Assembly (NCBI GenBank): GCA_900128395.1 | Contig: LT649547.1 | Coordinates: forward strand, 1-20,893 | Direction of reading: 5' to 3' | Source: Stramenopiles sp. TOSAG23-2 | Lineage: Eukaryota > Sar | DNA: 20,893 nucleotides | Shown: in pieces, positions 1 through 7,742 of the stretch | How positions within the stretch are numbered: the first letter of the stretch is position 1 | Layout of the letters: the number at the start of each line of letters is the position of its first letter | The notes under the pieces: generated by a model | Seen by the model: only the letters and a program-made list of their open reading frames with translations | Database searches by the model: none | What the model was told of the DNA's origin: nothing | Program-made: the position numbers and the translations under genes

Positions 1-43
1 CAATGGCTAATACCACAATGAATGCAATTAATAATTTGTTCAT
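1..43 (-). CDS. Partial secreted or membrane protein, N-terminus only
   Basis: On the minus strand an ATG at 43-41 opens a frame that runs off the left edge. The 14 visible residues are Met-Asn-Lys followed by an unbroken hydrophobic run (LLIAFIVVLAI), the n- and h-regions of a signal peptide or signal anchor. The ATG is preceded by an A/T-rich leader, as for the other genes here. Function cannot be judged from so little sequence. Confidence 0.55.
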   Translation of the reverse strand, partial: MNKLLIAFIVVLAI

Positions 44-561
44 ATTTTTGTTGTTTTTTTTGTTGTTGTTTTTTTTTATATTAATTTGTTTTTACAAAAT
101 GTTACAATATATATATATACTCTGTTACTATCGTTTGTGTTTCTTTTATATATTTCTATATATTTACGAATGTCGATGATCTCTCCCACTCTCTATGTAT
201 CTTTTCTATCGAACATAAGTATGTATTTTTGATGTGCGACACGTTGCAAAAAAATAAAAAAAAAGGCTGTGGTTTTTTCACAAATAGTATGAACATACCA
301 TTGCGTAGAAATCCGTGAACATTGATACTAGTTCGAGGATGTGAGGTGGAGAGAACCTCCAGGAAAACAACAAATATTATACAACTTGTACCAGTTTTCA
401 TACTGTAAAACGCCACGAGAAGCCCTATATCATCGGGTCACAAAACGTCAAAAATAACACAATATGTTTAAGGAATTACAGATCTTGTTTAGTCTATTAA
501 TCAAAGTAAGGGAAATTAGATAAAAAACAATTAGAATATTAGAATATCTTAAGATATACTC
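44..561. other. Intergenic, AT-rich, no convincing gene
   Basis: Holds T-runs, a (TA)n tract near 107-118 and an 86-codon minus-strand open frame at 156-416. That frame has a hydrophobic stretch near its start but no recognisable family, and its codon use is not clearly coding. It could be a small secreted peptide or chance. Nothing else is supported. Confidence 0.5.
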
Positions 562-1172
562 AAGACTCCTTCGTTCATCTATACTTCAATAACACTATAA
601 CTACTATATAAAGAACAAGGATACAGGTAGCTTATACTAATACCTTAAATTACCGGCAATTTTGATATCGGGATTGTTCCTTGTTCACGAAAAGTTAAGG
701 TTTTTCAACATTGCACAGTGATGATTTTGCACCTTATAACCTTTTTTGATCGAAAAGAAACAAAAAAAAATCAATAAAAATCAACAATAAAAACGTAGAA
801 AAAAGATATCAATGATGTCATGCATGCATGTGTGTGTGTGTGGAAAGACTCCTTCGTTCATCTATACTTCAATAACACTATAACTACTATATAAAGAACG
901 AGGATACAGGTAGCTTATAATAATACCTTAAATTACCGGCAATTTTGATATTTGATATCGGGAAAATATGAATTCGTCTATGTACAAAAGTTGATATACA
1001 ATATACATCCTCGTTCACGAAAAGTTAAGGTTTTTCAACATCGCACAGAGATGATTTTGCACCTTATAACCTTTTTTGATCGAAAAGAAACAAAAAAAAA
1101 TCAATAAAAATCAACAATAAAAACGTAGAAAAAAGATATCAATGATGTCATGCATGCATGTGTGTGTGTGTA
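562..1172. repeat. Diverged tandem repeat (about 281 and 328 bp) with conserved hairpin
   Basis: Copy 1 is 562-842 and copy 2 is 845-1172. They share long near-identical blocks, but differ by scattered substitutions and by a replaced central part (copy 2 carries extra sequence around 950-1010). Both end in a CATGCATG stretch followed by (TG)n. Unlike the other duplications in the window this one is clearly old enough to have diverged. Each copy has a stem: 613-621 with 678-686 in copy 1, and 896-905 with 1007-1016 in copy 2. The fifth pair is A-T in copy 1 and G-C in copy 2. No open frame is conserved. It lies upstream of the dehydrogenase gene at 1422, so it could be a non-coding RNA pair or regulatory DNA. 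Confidence 0.8.
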
Positions 1173-1421
1173 GTTGGAAGGATAGATATAAATTATAAAA
1201 GACTTGACAACGGTTTTTTTCTTTAAGACAGGACACTATTTTATGATAATTGTTCATATTTAAATATTATATATATATATATATATATATCAATTTGTTT
1301 GATACTTTTTTTTTTTGACTGATCATTGATTAATTAACCATTTTAAGAATTTCCATAAGTATATATATAGACAAAAGATACGGAAGAATAAACAAATTAA
1401 AAAGAAAAAAAAATAATTATA

Positions 1422-3086
1422 ATGAAATACAATAATAAAAAAATTACATTTATTATCACTGCTTTAACAATTTTATTCGCAATAGTAGTAACAACATTAC
1501 CTCACAACGTTCATGCGCAAGATGAGGAACAAGAGCCACGACAACGAGTGAACATTGTATTAGTTGGTGCCACAGGAAATTTAGCGAAAAAATATTTATG
1601 GCAATCATTATTTCGATTATTTAAAGAAACAATAATAACACCAAATGCACCATCATTTGTTGTATGGCCTGCTGCATCTAAACCAGCAAGCACTGCAAGT
1701 GGTATGTTGGAAGAAATCTTGGAGAAAAATATTGAATGTGTATTAGGCGTTGATTTTGTAGTACGTGCGGATATGGCTATTTGCGAAGGTGATCGTCATT
1801 ACTTTATTAAAAAAGTGGTAAGACCATATACACAATTACGTAAAGATATACATTACAAAGAATTAAATGACAAGATAAATGAAGATATGGTTAATGATGG
1901 TGGTGCTGATGTTGTTCAATCGGAAGCTGGACGTTTATTTTATTTATCAATACCGCCAAAATTTTATAAATCCATTGCTAAATCAATTAATGATCATTCA
2001 AGACCAAAAGATATAGCATGGTTACGTGTTGTATTGGAGAAACCATTTGGTTCTGATGTAGATACCGCAAGAGATTTATCAAATTCATTGACTGAACATT
2101 TAAAAGAAGACGAAATTTATCGTATTGATCATTATCTTGGTAAATTAGGTGTTCAAAGTTTATATGATTTCAGAGTGAAAAACCGTAATGTGTATGAACA
2201 ATATTTAAACAATAAATATGTTGAACGTGTTGAAGTAGTGATGAAGGAAACGGAAGATTGTGCAGGGAGAACGAAATTTTACAATCAATATGGTGTCATA
2301 CGTGATGTGTTGCAAAATCATTTAACAGTAATGGCGGCATTGATTGCAATGGATTTACCAGATGAAAAAAGTTTAACTGATTCACGTGAAATTATTCAAT
2401 CAAAAATATCATTTTTACAACATGTTTCACCACCAACAATCGATGATGCAGTATTGGGACAATACGATGGATATCGTTCACATCATAGCAACGATGTACC
2501 TGAAAAAGATGCACGGGAGGCAGCAAAAACGAGACAAGTAACATTTGCTAGTGTTAAATTGAATGTTGATTCGAAACGATGGAAAGGTGTACCATTTATT
2601 TTAACTGCTGGAAAAGTTTTAGATGAAAGAGCAGCATATGTACGTGTAGTATTTAAACATAAAACAAATGCAGAAATTATCTTTAATGTTCAAGGTGGTA
2701 AACTTGGTACACGTATATCTGCTACTTCCGAAGCAGAGCCTTTTATTGTTCCAAATGGATATATATCAGTACCATCTGATAAAGATCCAGAAGCAGTGAC
2801 AACAGATGCAAAACCATTGGATACTCCAGTAAAAAATGCATATGAAGTACTTGTTGCTGATATTTTCTTTGGACGTAAAGAAAATTTTGTCGGTACTGCT
2901 AGTTTATTGCAAAGTTGGAAAGTATGGACACCACTTTTGAAAGAATATGATGATGAATCTACTAAGATTCATACCCCTATTTTGTATAGCATTGGTGGGA
3001 AAGAAGTGTTTAAATCTGTAAGAGAAAAAAATTGGAGAAGTGAAAACGTACATGATAATGATGCGAAGAAGAGTGATGAATTGTAA
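1422..3086 (+). CDS. ER-luminal glucose-6-phosphate 1-dehydrogenase (H6PD-like, single domain)
   Basis: Predicted to oxidise glucose-6-phosphate to 6-phosphogluconolactone with NADP, making NADPH inside the endoplasmic reticulum. The 554-residue product starts with a signal peptide (hydrophobic core about 9-25, likely cleavage after VHA near 32). A Rossmann nucleotide loop GATGNLA follows at 49-55. EKPFG is at 206-210 and the substrate/catalytic motif RIDHYLGK at 234-241. Further family blocks include a GRTKFY-type segment and a VIRDVLQNHL segment. The last four residues are SDEL, an ER-retention signal. Sequence order resembles the dehydrogenase half of animal hexose-6-phosphate dehydrogenase (GATGDLAKKYLW in that family), but the C-terminal 6-phosphogluconolactonase domain of that roughly 790-residue enzyme is absent. 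There are no introns. Its last 50 bases and stop are duplicated downstream (3139-3239) without changing the protein. Family assignment is firm; the ER location rests on the two end signals. Confidence 0.95.
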   Translation: MKYNNKKITFIITALTILFAIVVTTLPHNVHAQDEEQEPRQRVNIVLVGATGNLAKKYLWQSLFRLFKETIITPNAPSFVVWPAASKPASTASGMLEEILEKNIECVLGVDFVVRADMAICEGDRHYFIKKVVRPYTQLRKDIHYKELNDKINEDMVNDGGADVVQSEAGRLFYLSIPPKFYKSIAKSINDHSRPKDIAWLRVVLEKPFGSDVDTARDLSNSLTEHLKEDEIYRIDHYLGKLGVQSLYDFRVKNRNVYEQYLNNKYVERVEVVMKETEDCAGRTKFYNQYGVIRDVLQNHLTVMAALIAMDLPDEKSLTDSREIIQSKISFLQHVSPPTIDDAVLGQYDGYRSHHSNDVPEKDAREAAKTRQVTFASVKLNVDSKRWKGVPFILTAGKVLDERAAYVRVVFKHKTNAEIIFNVQGGKLGTRISATSEAEPFIVPNGYISVPSDKDPEAVTTDAKPLDTPVKNAYEVLVADIFFGRKENFVGTASLLQSWKVWTPLLKEYDDESTKIHTPILYSIGGKEVFKSVREKNWRSENVHDNDAKKSDEL

Positions 3087-3239
3087 AGTGTTGTGTAGTG
3101 TGACACGAGAGTTTGTGTGTGTGTGTGTGTATACCGATGAAGTGAAAACGTACATGATAATGATGCGAAGAAGAGTGATGAATTGTAAAGTGTGTGTAGT
3201 GTGACACGAGAGTTTGTGTGTGTGTGTGTGTATACCGAT
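3037..3239. repeat. Tandem duplication, unit 102 bp, over the dehydrogenase stop codon
   Basis: Copy 1 is 3037-3138 and copy 2 is 3139-3239. They match except for one missing T in copy 2 (around 3191). Each holds the coding end with SDEL, the TAA stop and a (GT)n tract. The second copy lies in the 3' untranslated region and leaves the protein unchanged. Confidence 0.95.
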
Positions 3240-3721
3240 TTTTTTATGTTTCGTGTATTTTATACGACTGGTACGAACATGGCATTATTAATCAAGGATC
3301 AAAAGGATATTAAATTTGATACGAAAATACGAATATGAAGAAGAGTATATATTATTATTTCTCTTACTCATATATTATATAAATTTCTTTTACTCCCGGA
3401 AGTTAACATCTCAAATCAAAAATGATAATAAATACTCATTTAATAAATATTTAAACATTAGTAAAAAGAGAAGAGTATATATATAATGTACGTCGTAATA
3501 CGAGTCGTACACATTTATCAAATCGTATTTACGAGTACGTAAAAAGACAAAAATAACACATATATTTTTTGATATTTTTATGATTATCAAAAATTAATCA
3601 ATTTTATACTCGTGTAATGATATATTACACGTTTTTTATTTTTCAATTTTTATATTTTTATTAATCTAATTTTCTCTCTCTCTCTCTCTTCCCGAAACAC
3701 ACATGTACCAATTCTATATAT
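3240..3721. other. Intergenic between convergent genes, AT-rich, with small palindromes
   Basis: No gene is seen. It contains several TACG-rich inverted motifs (around 3487-3545), a CT microsatellite near 3673-3688 and the hairpin listed at 3611-3637. It separates the ends of two converging genes, so it probably holds their 3' ends. Confidence 0.6.
3611..3637 (+). terminator. Hairpin plus T-run, possible 3'-end signal
   Basis: CGTGTAAT (3611-3618) pairs perfectly with ATTACACG (3624-3631) across a 5-base loop and is followed by six T. The form resembles an intrinsic terminator, but eukaryotic Pol II does not use those, so its role (3'-end or chance) is inference. Confidence 0.3.
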
Positions 3722-3961
3722 ATATTTAAAAAAAAAAATCAAAAGAAGCATCATGTTCTTTTTAACATTATGTGTTTGGAGAAAAAATAATTTTCCGTTT
3801 TCTAATTGACGAGACGTCTATAAACACACACACACAGTAGAATATTTAAAAAAAAAAATCAAAAGAAGCATCATGTTCTTTTTAACATTATGTGTTTGGA
3901 GAAAAAATAATTTTCCGTTTTCTAATTGACGAGACGTCTATAAACACACACACACAGTAGA
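3722..3961. repeat. Tandem duplication, unit 120 bp
   Basis: Copies 3722-3841 and 3842-3961 appear identical. They lie downstream of the minus-strand ankyrin gene. Part of the unit (from TGGAGAAAAA to GTAGA) occurs a third time from 4070, because the next duplication overlaps this one. Confidence 0.95.
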
Positions 3962-4240
3962 TGATATAGCTAACACACACACACACCTTTTTTAAATAAT
4001 TGTACATCCACAACCAGTTCCTTTTGGTTCTTTATTATTTTCTCCTTCATCTTCCATTTTTTGTTTATTTGGAGAAAAAATAATTTTCCGTTTTCTAATT
4101 GACGAGACGTCTATAAACACACACACACAGTAGATGATATAGCTAACACACACACACACCTTTTTTAAATAATTGTACATCCACAACCAGTTCCTTTTGG
4201 TTCTTTATTATTTTCTCCTTCATCTTCCATTTTTTGTTTA
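3895..4240. repeat. Tandem duplication, unit 173 bp, over the ankyrin gene stop
   Basis: Copies 3895-4067 and 4068-4240 appear identical and carry the last codons, CAAX box and stop of the minus-strand ankyrin gene. The extra, downstream copy has no separate gene upstream of it, so the 64-codon frame at 3992-4186 is a by-product. Confidence 0.95.
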
Positions 4241-5040
4241 TTATTATTATTATTGTTGTTATTGTTATTATTATTATTACCCATTTCAATACCATTACCA
4301 TCTAAGTCAGTATCATTATCGTCCCTAGGAGTATTAACGGTTAAATCAACTTGATTTAAATCTTTGTCAAAGACATTACATACTGCCTTACGCATTGCTT
4401 CATCAAATATAAGGGTACTTTCAACTGCCACTTGATATGGTGTTTTACCTTCACTATTTTCTACTAAATGATCGGCACCACAATCCAATAATATCTTTGC
4501 AACACTTGCCCAACCATATTCAGCAGCAAAGTGTAAAGGAGTGGACTCTTTCGCTGCTTTACCAGCTTTTAATGTAAAATCTGCGTTCTTATCTAACAAC
4601 AATTTGGCACAGTCGGCTAAACCTTCAATACAGCATGAATGCAATGGTGTTGTTGAATATTTATTAACAGCATTAACTTCTGCACCATTATCTAATAAAT
4701 GTTTCACAATTTCAAAACTTTCATTATGTTGAGAACGTCTACTTACTTTTCTCTTCACTTTATTTGGATTGAAAAGTGCCTCATGCAATGGTTTATTTTT
4801 CAATTTTCCACCATGTGCGTTGACATCAGCATTATTTTTCACTAACACTTTGACATGGCTTAACAAATTATATTTACACGCAAGATGCAATAAAGTACCA
4901 ACTTCCGGGTGAATAATTTTGGCTAAATCTTTATTTTTACCAATTCTTTTTAATGCTTGGTTATAACTACTTTCCGTTTGTTCTTGATACAATTCAGCAA
5001 TTTCAAATGTTTCTTGTTCTAATTTATCCTCGTCTGCCAT
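4165..5040 (-). CDS. Ankyrin-repeat protein with C-terminal CAAX prenylation motif
   Basis: A 291-residue protein. After a helical N-terminus (about 1-45) come roughly five ankyrin repeats between about 46 and 215. The typical TPLH starts and LLLD/GAD ends are visible (TPLHSCC with KLLLDKNAD; TPLHFAAEYG with KILLDCGAD). A low-complexity linker follows: an acidic stretch, then about 13 Asn in a row from a degenerate AAT/AAC repeat, then a Lys/Glu-rich stretch. It ends in Gly-Cys-Gly-Cys-Thr-Ile-Ile. The CTII ending fits a CAAX box for prenylation and the cysteine two residues before could be acylated, so the protein is probably held on the cytosolic face of a membrane. Ankyrin repeats bind proteins; the partner is unknown. 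Start and stop regions are both inside tandem duplications: an in-frame ATG is used in the inner copy, and the outer copy gives a short upstream frame. Confidence 0.85.
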   Translation of the reverse strand: MADEDKLEQETFEIAELYQEQTESSYNQALKRIGKNKDLAKIIHPEVGTLLHLACKYNLLSHVKVLVKNNADVNAHGGKLKNKPLHEALFNPNKVKRKVSRRSQHNESFEIVKHLLDNGAEVNAVNKYSTTPLHSCCIEGLADCAKLLLDKNADFTLKAGKAAKESTPLHFAAEYGWASVAKILLDCGADHLVENSEGKTPYQVAVESTLIFDEAMRKAVCNVFDKDLNQVDLTVNTPRDDNDTDLDGNGIEMGNNNNNNNNNNNNNKQKMEDEGENNKEPKGTGCGCTII

Positions 5041-5210
5041 GATGATGATGATGATTTGAATGTTGATATTTTGTTTTTGTTTTTGTTTTTTACGTTCACG
5101 TTCAATTTTTTGTCAGCAATTTCAAATGTTTCTTGTTCTAATTTATCCTCGTCTGCCATGATGATGATGATGATTTGAATGTTGATATTTTGTTTTTGTT
5201 TTTGTTTTTT
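4994..5210. repeat. Direct duplication, unit 119 bp with 21-bp spacer, over the ankyrin gene start
   Basis: Copies 4994-5091 and 5113-5210 are identical and are separated by a unique 21-base stretch (5092-5112). Each contains the minus-strand start codon and about 15 codons. Initiation at the upstream copy would read into an unrelated frame and stop, so the downstream ATG at 5040 is taken as the true start. Confidence 0.95.
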
Positions 5211-5296
5211 GTTCACACACACACACACTAACACATACTAGAGATATTTTCTCGGTGCATGCGATGAATATTTCTATGTTATTTATTCATTTTTTT

Positions 5297-5515
5297 CTAT
5301 CTTTTTTTTTTTCTTTTATTATTTTTTCCCAGAAGATGAAATGGTAATGGTGTGTCTATGCTACCTGGTGGTAATATTATTATATACCCTGATGAGAACA
5401 TGAATGTGGGAGACAGCACCAGCTTTCGCTGGACCGCTACTTTTGTTTTATTGTTGTCAACATTTGTCGTTCCAGCTTTCGCTGGACCGCTACTTGTTGC
5501 GTTTACTGATTCCAT
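5297..5515 (-). CDS. Possible small ORF, unknown
   Basis: A 72-codon minus-strand frame with a Lys/Arg-rich tail. No family is recognised. It contains both copies of a 24-base direct repeat read in different frames, so the frame is not conserved across the repeat. An equally long plus-strand frame (5352-5534) overlaps it. The segment is less AT-rich than its flanks, which is the main reason for listing it. It may not be a gene. Confidence 0.2.
   Translation of the reverse strand: MESVNATSSGPAKAGTTNVDNNKTKVAVQRKLVLSPTFMFSSGYIIILPPGSIDTPLPFHLLGKNNKRKKKR
5419..5495. repeat. 24-bp direct repeat, period 53, each a GAAA-loop hairpin on the minus strand
   Basis: Copies 5419-5442 and 5472-5495 are identical, with 29 unique bases between them. 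Within each, CCAGC and GCTGG pair across TTTC. On the minus strand this gives a CCAGC-GAAA-GCUGG stem with a GNRA-type loop (one more pair in the second copy). Confidence 0.85.
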
Positions 5516-5768
5516 TAACCTTTTTCAGTTATAATATTTACCCTTATAGAGTATTTCATTGAAGGATCGAATATCAAGATTTGAAATTAAATAAAGAGTT
5601 TAAAATAAAATTTTTTTTGGGAAATATATTATCACTTTGTTATAATTATATTTAGAAAATACAAAATACTCAGTACATGAATAAACAAAAGTAAATCATT
5701 TTCATGTGTCAGAAAAAGCAAGAATAAACAAAAACAAGAACCATATATTAAAAGAAATATATAAGAAG
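5516..5768. other. Intergenic, AT-rich
   Basis: Only A/T-rich sequence is seen ahead of the SAP-like gene. The frame of that gene is open upstream to 5706, but the ATG at 5769 (AAGATGG context) fits better as the start. Confidence 0.5.
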
Positions 5769-6498
5769 ATGGCATCATCATTATTATCAAATGAAGAAGT
5801 CGATGCCCTTTCTTGGGTAGAACTTAAGAGAAAATGCCAGGAGTCAGGGATACCAGCAGTGGGTGTGGGGAGAACAAAGGACGTATTGACAACAGAGTTA
5901 AAAAATTACTACTACGATAAACGAGCCACAGAGGAAGAAGTGGCGGAAAAAGAAGGTGAAAGTAGTGACAGAGCAGACGAACCTCCCCTTTGAGAATGTA
6001 GAATGGGAAGATTACAACGGCATCTGCGATGCGGCAACGAAATTAAAATTAAGAGCTCCAAGCATAAAAAAGGTATTAAACAAAGTGATAGAATTCACTG
6101 GTGGATATACCTTTGAGTGGGTAAACGATGTAATTTGGGTAAAAAAGAAAAAAAATTACCCTGATCACCGAGTTTATTTGAAATCGTATGAAAAGTTACA
6201 ATTGGTCGAGCTGCACTGTTTGTTTAGAAACAAATGGTCAAAAATTTTGCGCATGGGCAACTTTGAAAGTACAACCACTGAAGCAAAATTAAGAGATTGG
6301 ATCCGTGCCAATCATCCCAGTCGATACAAGGCATCATTCACAAAGTCGTATCATGCAACAAAAACTTGTGTTTGCTGTGGAGAAAGAGAAGAAATTGATT
6401 ATCAATTACATGTTTGCAAGCCTGCTAAAAGTTGCAAGAATAAGGATTTGGGGGCATATCTATTTACATTTAGGAATGCAGTTTTGTTACTAATATAA
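5769..6498 (+). pseudogene. SAP-like domain gene broken by a one-base frameshift
   Basis: Two overlapping frames make one gene. The first (5769-5993) encodes a helix-loop-helix resembling a SAP DNA-binding motif at about residues 13-45 (LSWVELKRKCQ..GI), then an acidic tail, and stops at 5991. The second continues to 6498 in another frame. Ignoring one C of the CCCC run at 5985-5988 gives an uninterrupted frame of 242 codons across the join, with an acidic Pro-Phe-Glu-Asn-Val-Glu stretch at the seam. The second half contains another SAP-like helical segment and a Cys/His cluster (CVCC, HVC, then C) that could bind zinc. Codon use is less AT-biased than in neighbouring genes, suggesting a different origin. 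Function is unknown; nucleic-acid binding is inferred. The break may be a true mutation or a homopolymer sequencing error. Confidence 0.6.
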
Positions 6499-6755
6499 AT
6501 ATAGACATTATATTTTCCATTTTATTATCTCTTGAACTAAATTGATTAATTTAGGATGAACACAGCACTAGGTATTGACAACTACTACTACTATAGTAGT
6601 ATACTACTAGTAATAAAAACAAAACACACAAATCTCCTCTTGTGTACATATCACCACAATAAATATACGACTATATATAATAGTCGCATCAATCAGACGA
6701 CTAGATGATAACAAGAGATAAATAGAGACATATATATATATATACAACTACAACC
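6499..6755. promoter_or_regulatory. Intergenic with two palindromes upstream of the basic-protein gene
   Basis: Contains an ACTACTA/TAGTAGT inverted cluster near 6582-6607 and the perfect stem CGACTAT (6668-6674) with ATAGTCG (6680-6686). A (TA)n tract at 6730-6743 lies just before the ATG at 6756. Any promoter role is inference. Confidence 0.35.
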
Positions 6756-7277
6756 ATGACACGATCAGAGGCAGCATTAAAAAGGCGAGCGGCCAAGCGA
6801 AATAGGTCCATCGAGGAACAACGATTAAAAGATAATATGGAAGATGGAAATAAAATTAATAGTAATAATGATAATGTGAAAAAGCGTAAAATGGAAGATA
6901 ATAATTATAATAATAATAATACCAATAATAAAAAACATTATAAAATAATATCCAAGGGAGGCTTTAATATTATGGTTTCTAAACGAAGAACAGATAATAA
7001 TGGCAATGCAAGTAAAGTATTAATACCAAAATTAAAATGGCCAGAACAAGCTGGCCCAGAACGAATAAAATACAATCAAAATTTACGTGAAAGGTATAAT
7101 CAAGATCAAACTAGTTTAGATGACAAAGAATTGGAAAGAGCATTAATTTTAATCAAACGTGATCAACGTAAAAAAGAAAAAAAATTAAAACAAAAAATTG
7201 AACGTGAACGTAAAAAAGAAATGAGACGTATACGTAAAGAAAGACATAATGCATTGATCAATCAATCAAAAAAGTAA
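6756..7277 (+). CDS. Lys/Arg-rich coiled-coil protein, unknown function
   Basis: A 173-residue, strongly basic protein. The N-terminus has a basic cluster (ALKRRAAKRNR, about 7-17) that could be a nuclear or nucleolar signal. An Asn-rich region follows at about 33-60 and a more conserved-looking central part at about 62-105 (GGFNIMVSKRR, IPKLKWPEQAGPERIKYN). The C-terminal half is a highly charged helix of KK, RER and RKE units (about 120-170), typical of coiled-coil or RNA-associated proteins. No catalytic motif is seen. A nucleolar, ribosome-biogenesis or splicing-associated role would suit the composition, but I do not recognise the family. Confidence 0.7.
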   Translation: MTRSEAALKRRAAKRNRSIEEQRLKDNMEDGNKINSNNDNVKKRKMEDNNYNNNNTNNKKHYKIISKGGFNIMVSKRRTDNNGNASKVLIPKLKWPEQAGPERIKYNQNLRERYNQDQTSLDDKELERALILIKRDQRKKEKKLKQKIERERKKEMRRIRKERHNALINQSKK

Positions 7278-7508
7278 TTTTATCCACCAAAGAAAGAAAA
7301 GAGCGTGGAAGTGTGTAACAGTCCCGTGAATTTTAAAAGAGAACAAGAAAGAAAATAAATTTTTAGTGTATCATGATATATATATTATATCATACCAGCA
7401 TAGTCTATTATTGTGTGTTGTTTTATATTTTTTCTTATTTTTTTTATTTAAAACACAAAACAAAAATAAACAATAACATATATATGTCACATATATATTA
7501 TACATATA
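7278..7508. other. Intergenic, AT-rich, with an imperfect TATCATGATATA hairpin
   Basis: No gene seen. An AT-rich inverted repeat around 7369-7396 (TATCATGATA with TATATCATA) lies about 100 bases past the stop of the basic-protein gene, possibly near its 3' end. Confidence 0.4.
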
Positions 7509-7742
7509 CACAAAAAAACAGAAAGATAAACAAATGAAAATACGATGGCATCTTTAGTATCAAATAATAAATGTAAAATAGTAACATGTACAAGCATGGC
7601 ATGGCCAAATAATTATGGATATTGCACAAAAAAACAGAAAGATAAACAAATGAAAATACGATGGCATCTTTAGTATCAAATAATAAATGTAAAATAGTAA
7701 CATGTACAAGCATGGCATGGCCAAATAATTATGGATATTGCA
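7509..7742. repeat. Tandem duplication, unit 116 bp, over the Mei2-like gene start
   Basis: Copies 7509-7624 and 7625-7742 are identical. Each holds an ATG and the codons of the first zinc module. Translation from the first ATG (7545) runs out of frame at the junction and stops. The second ATG (7661) opens the long frame. Confidence 0.95.

Noticed and set aside
700-760. C/D-box snoRNA suggested by TGATGAT
   Set aside because: The motif is not kept in the second copy (GAGATGAT) and no D box CTGA is placed suitably.
3992-4186. 64-codon minus-strand ORF ending in the same CAAX sequence
   Set aside because: It is the extra downstream copy of the ankyrin gene's last codons; it has no start region of its own.
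3722-4240. CRISPR-like array from repeated units
   Set aside because: Repeats are contiguous, without regular unique spacers, in a eukaryotic 3' region; they are overlapping tandem duplications.
4541-4732. Plus-strand ORF within the ankyrin gene
   Set aside because: Antisense shadow; the minus strand shows clear ankyrin repeats.
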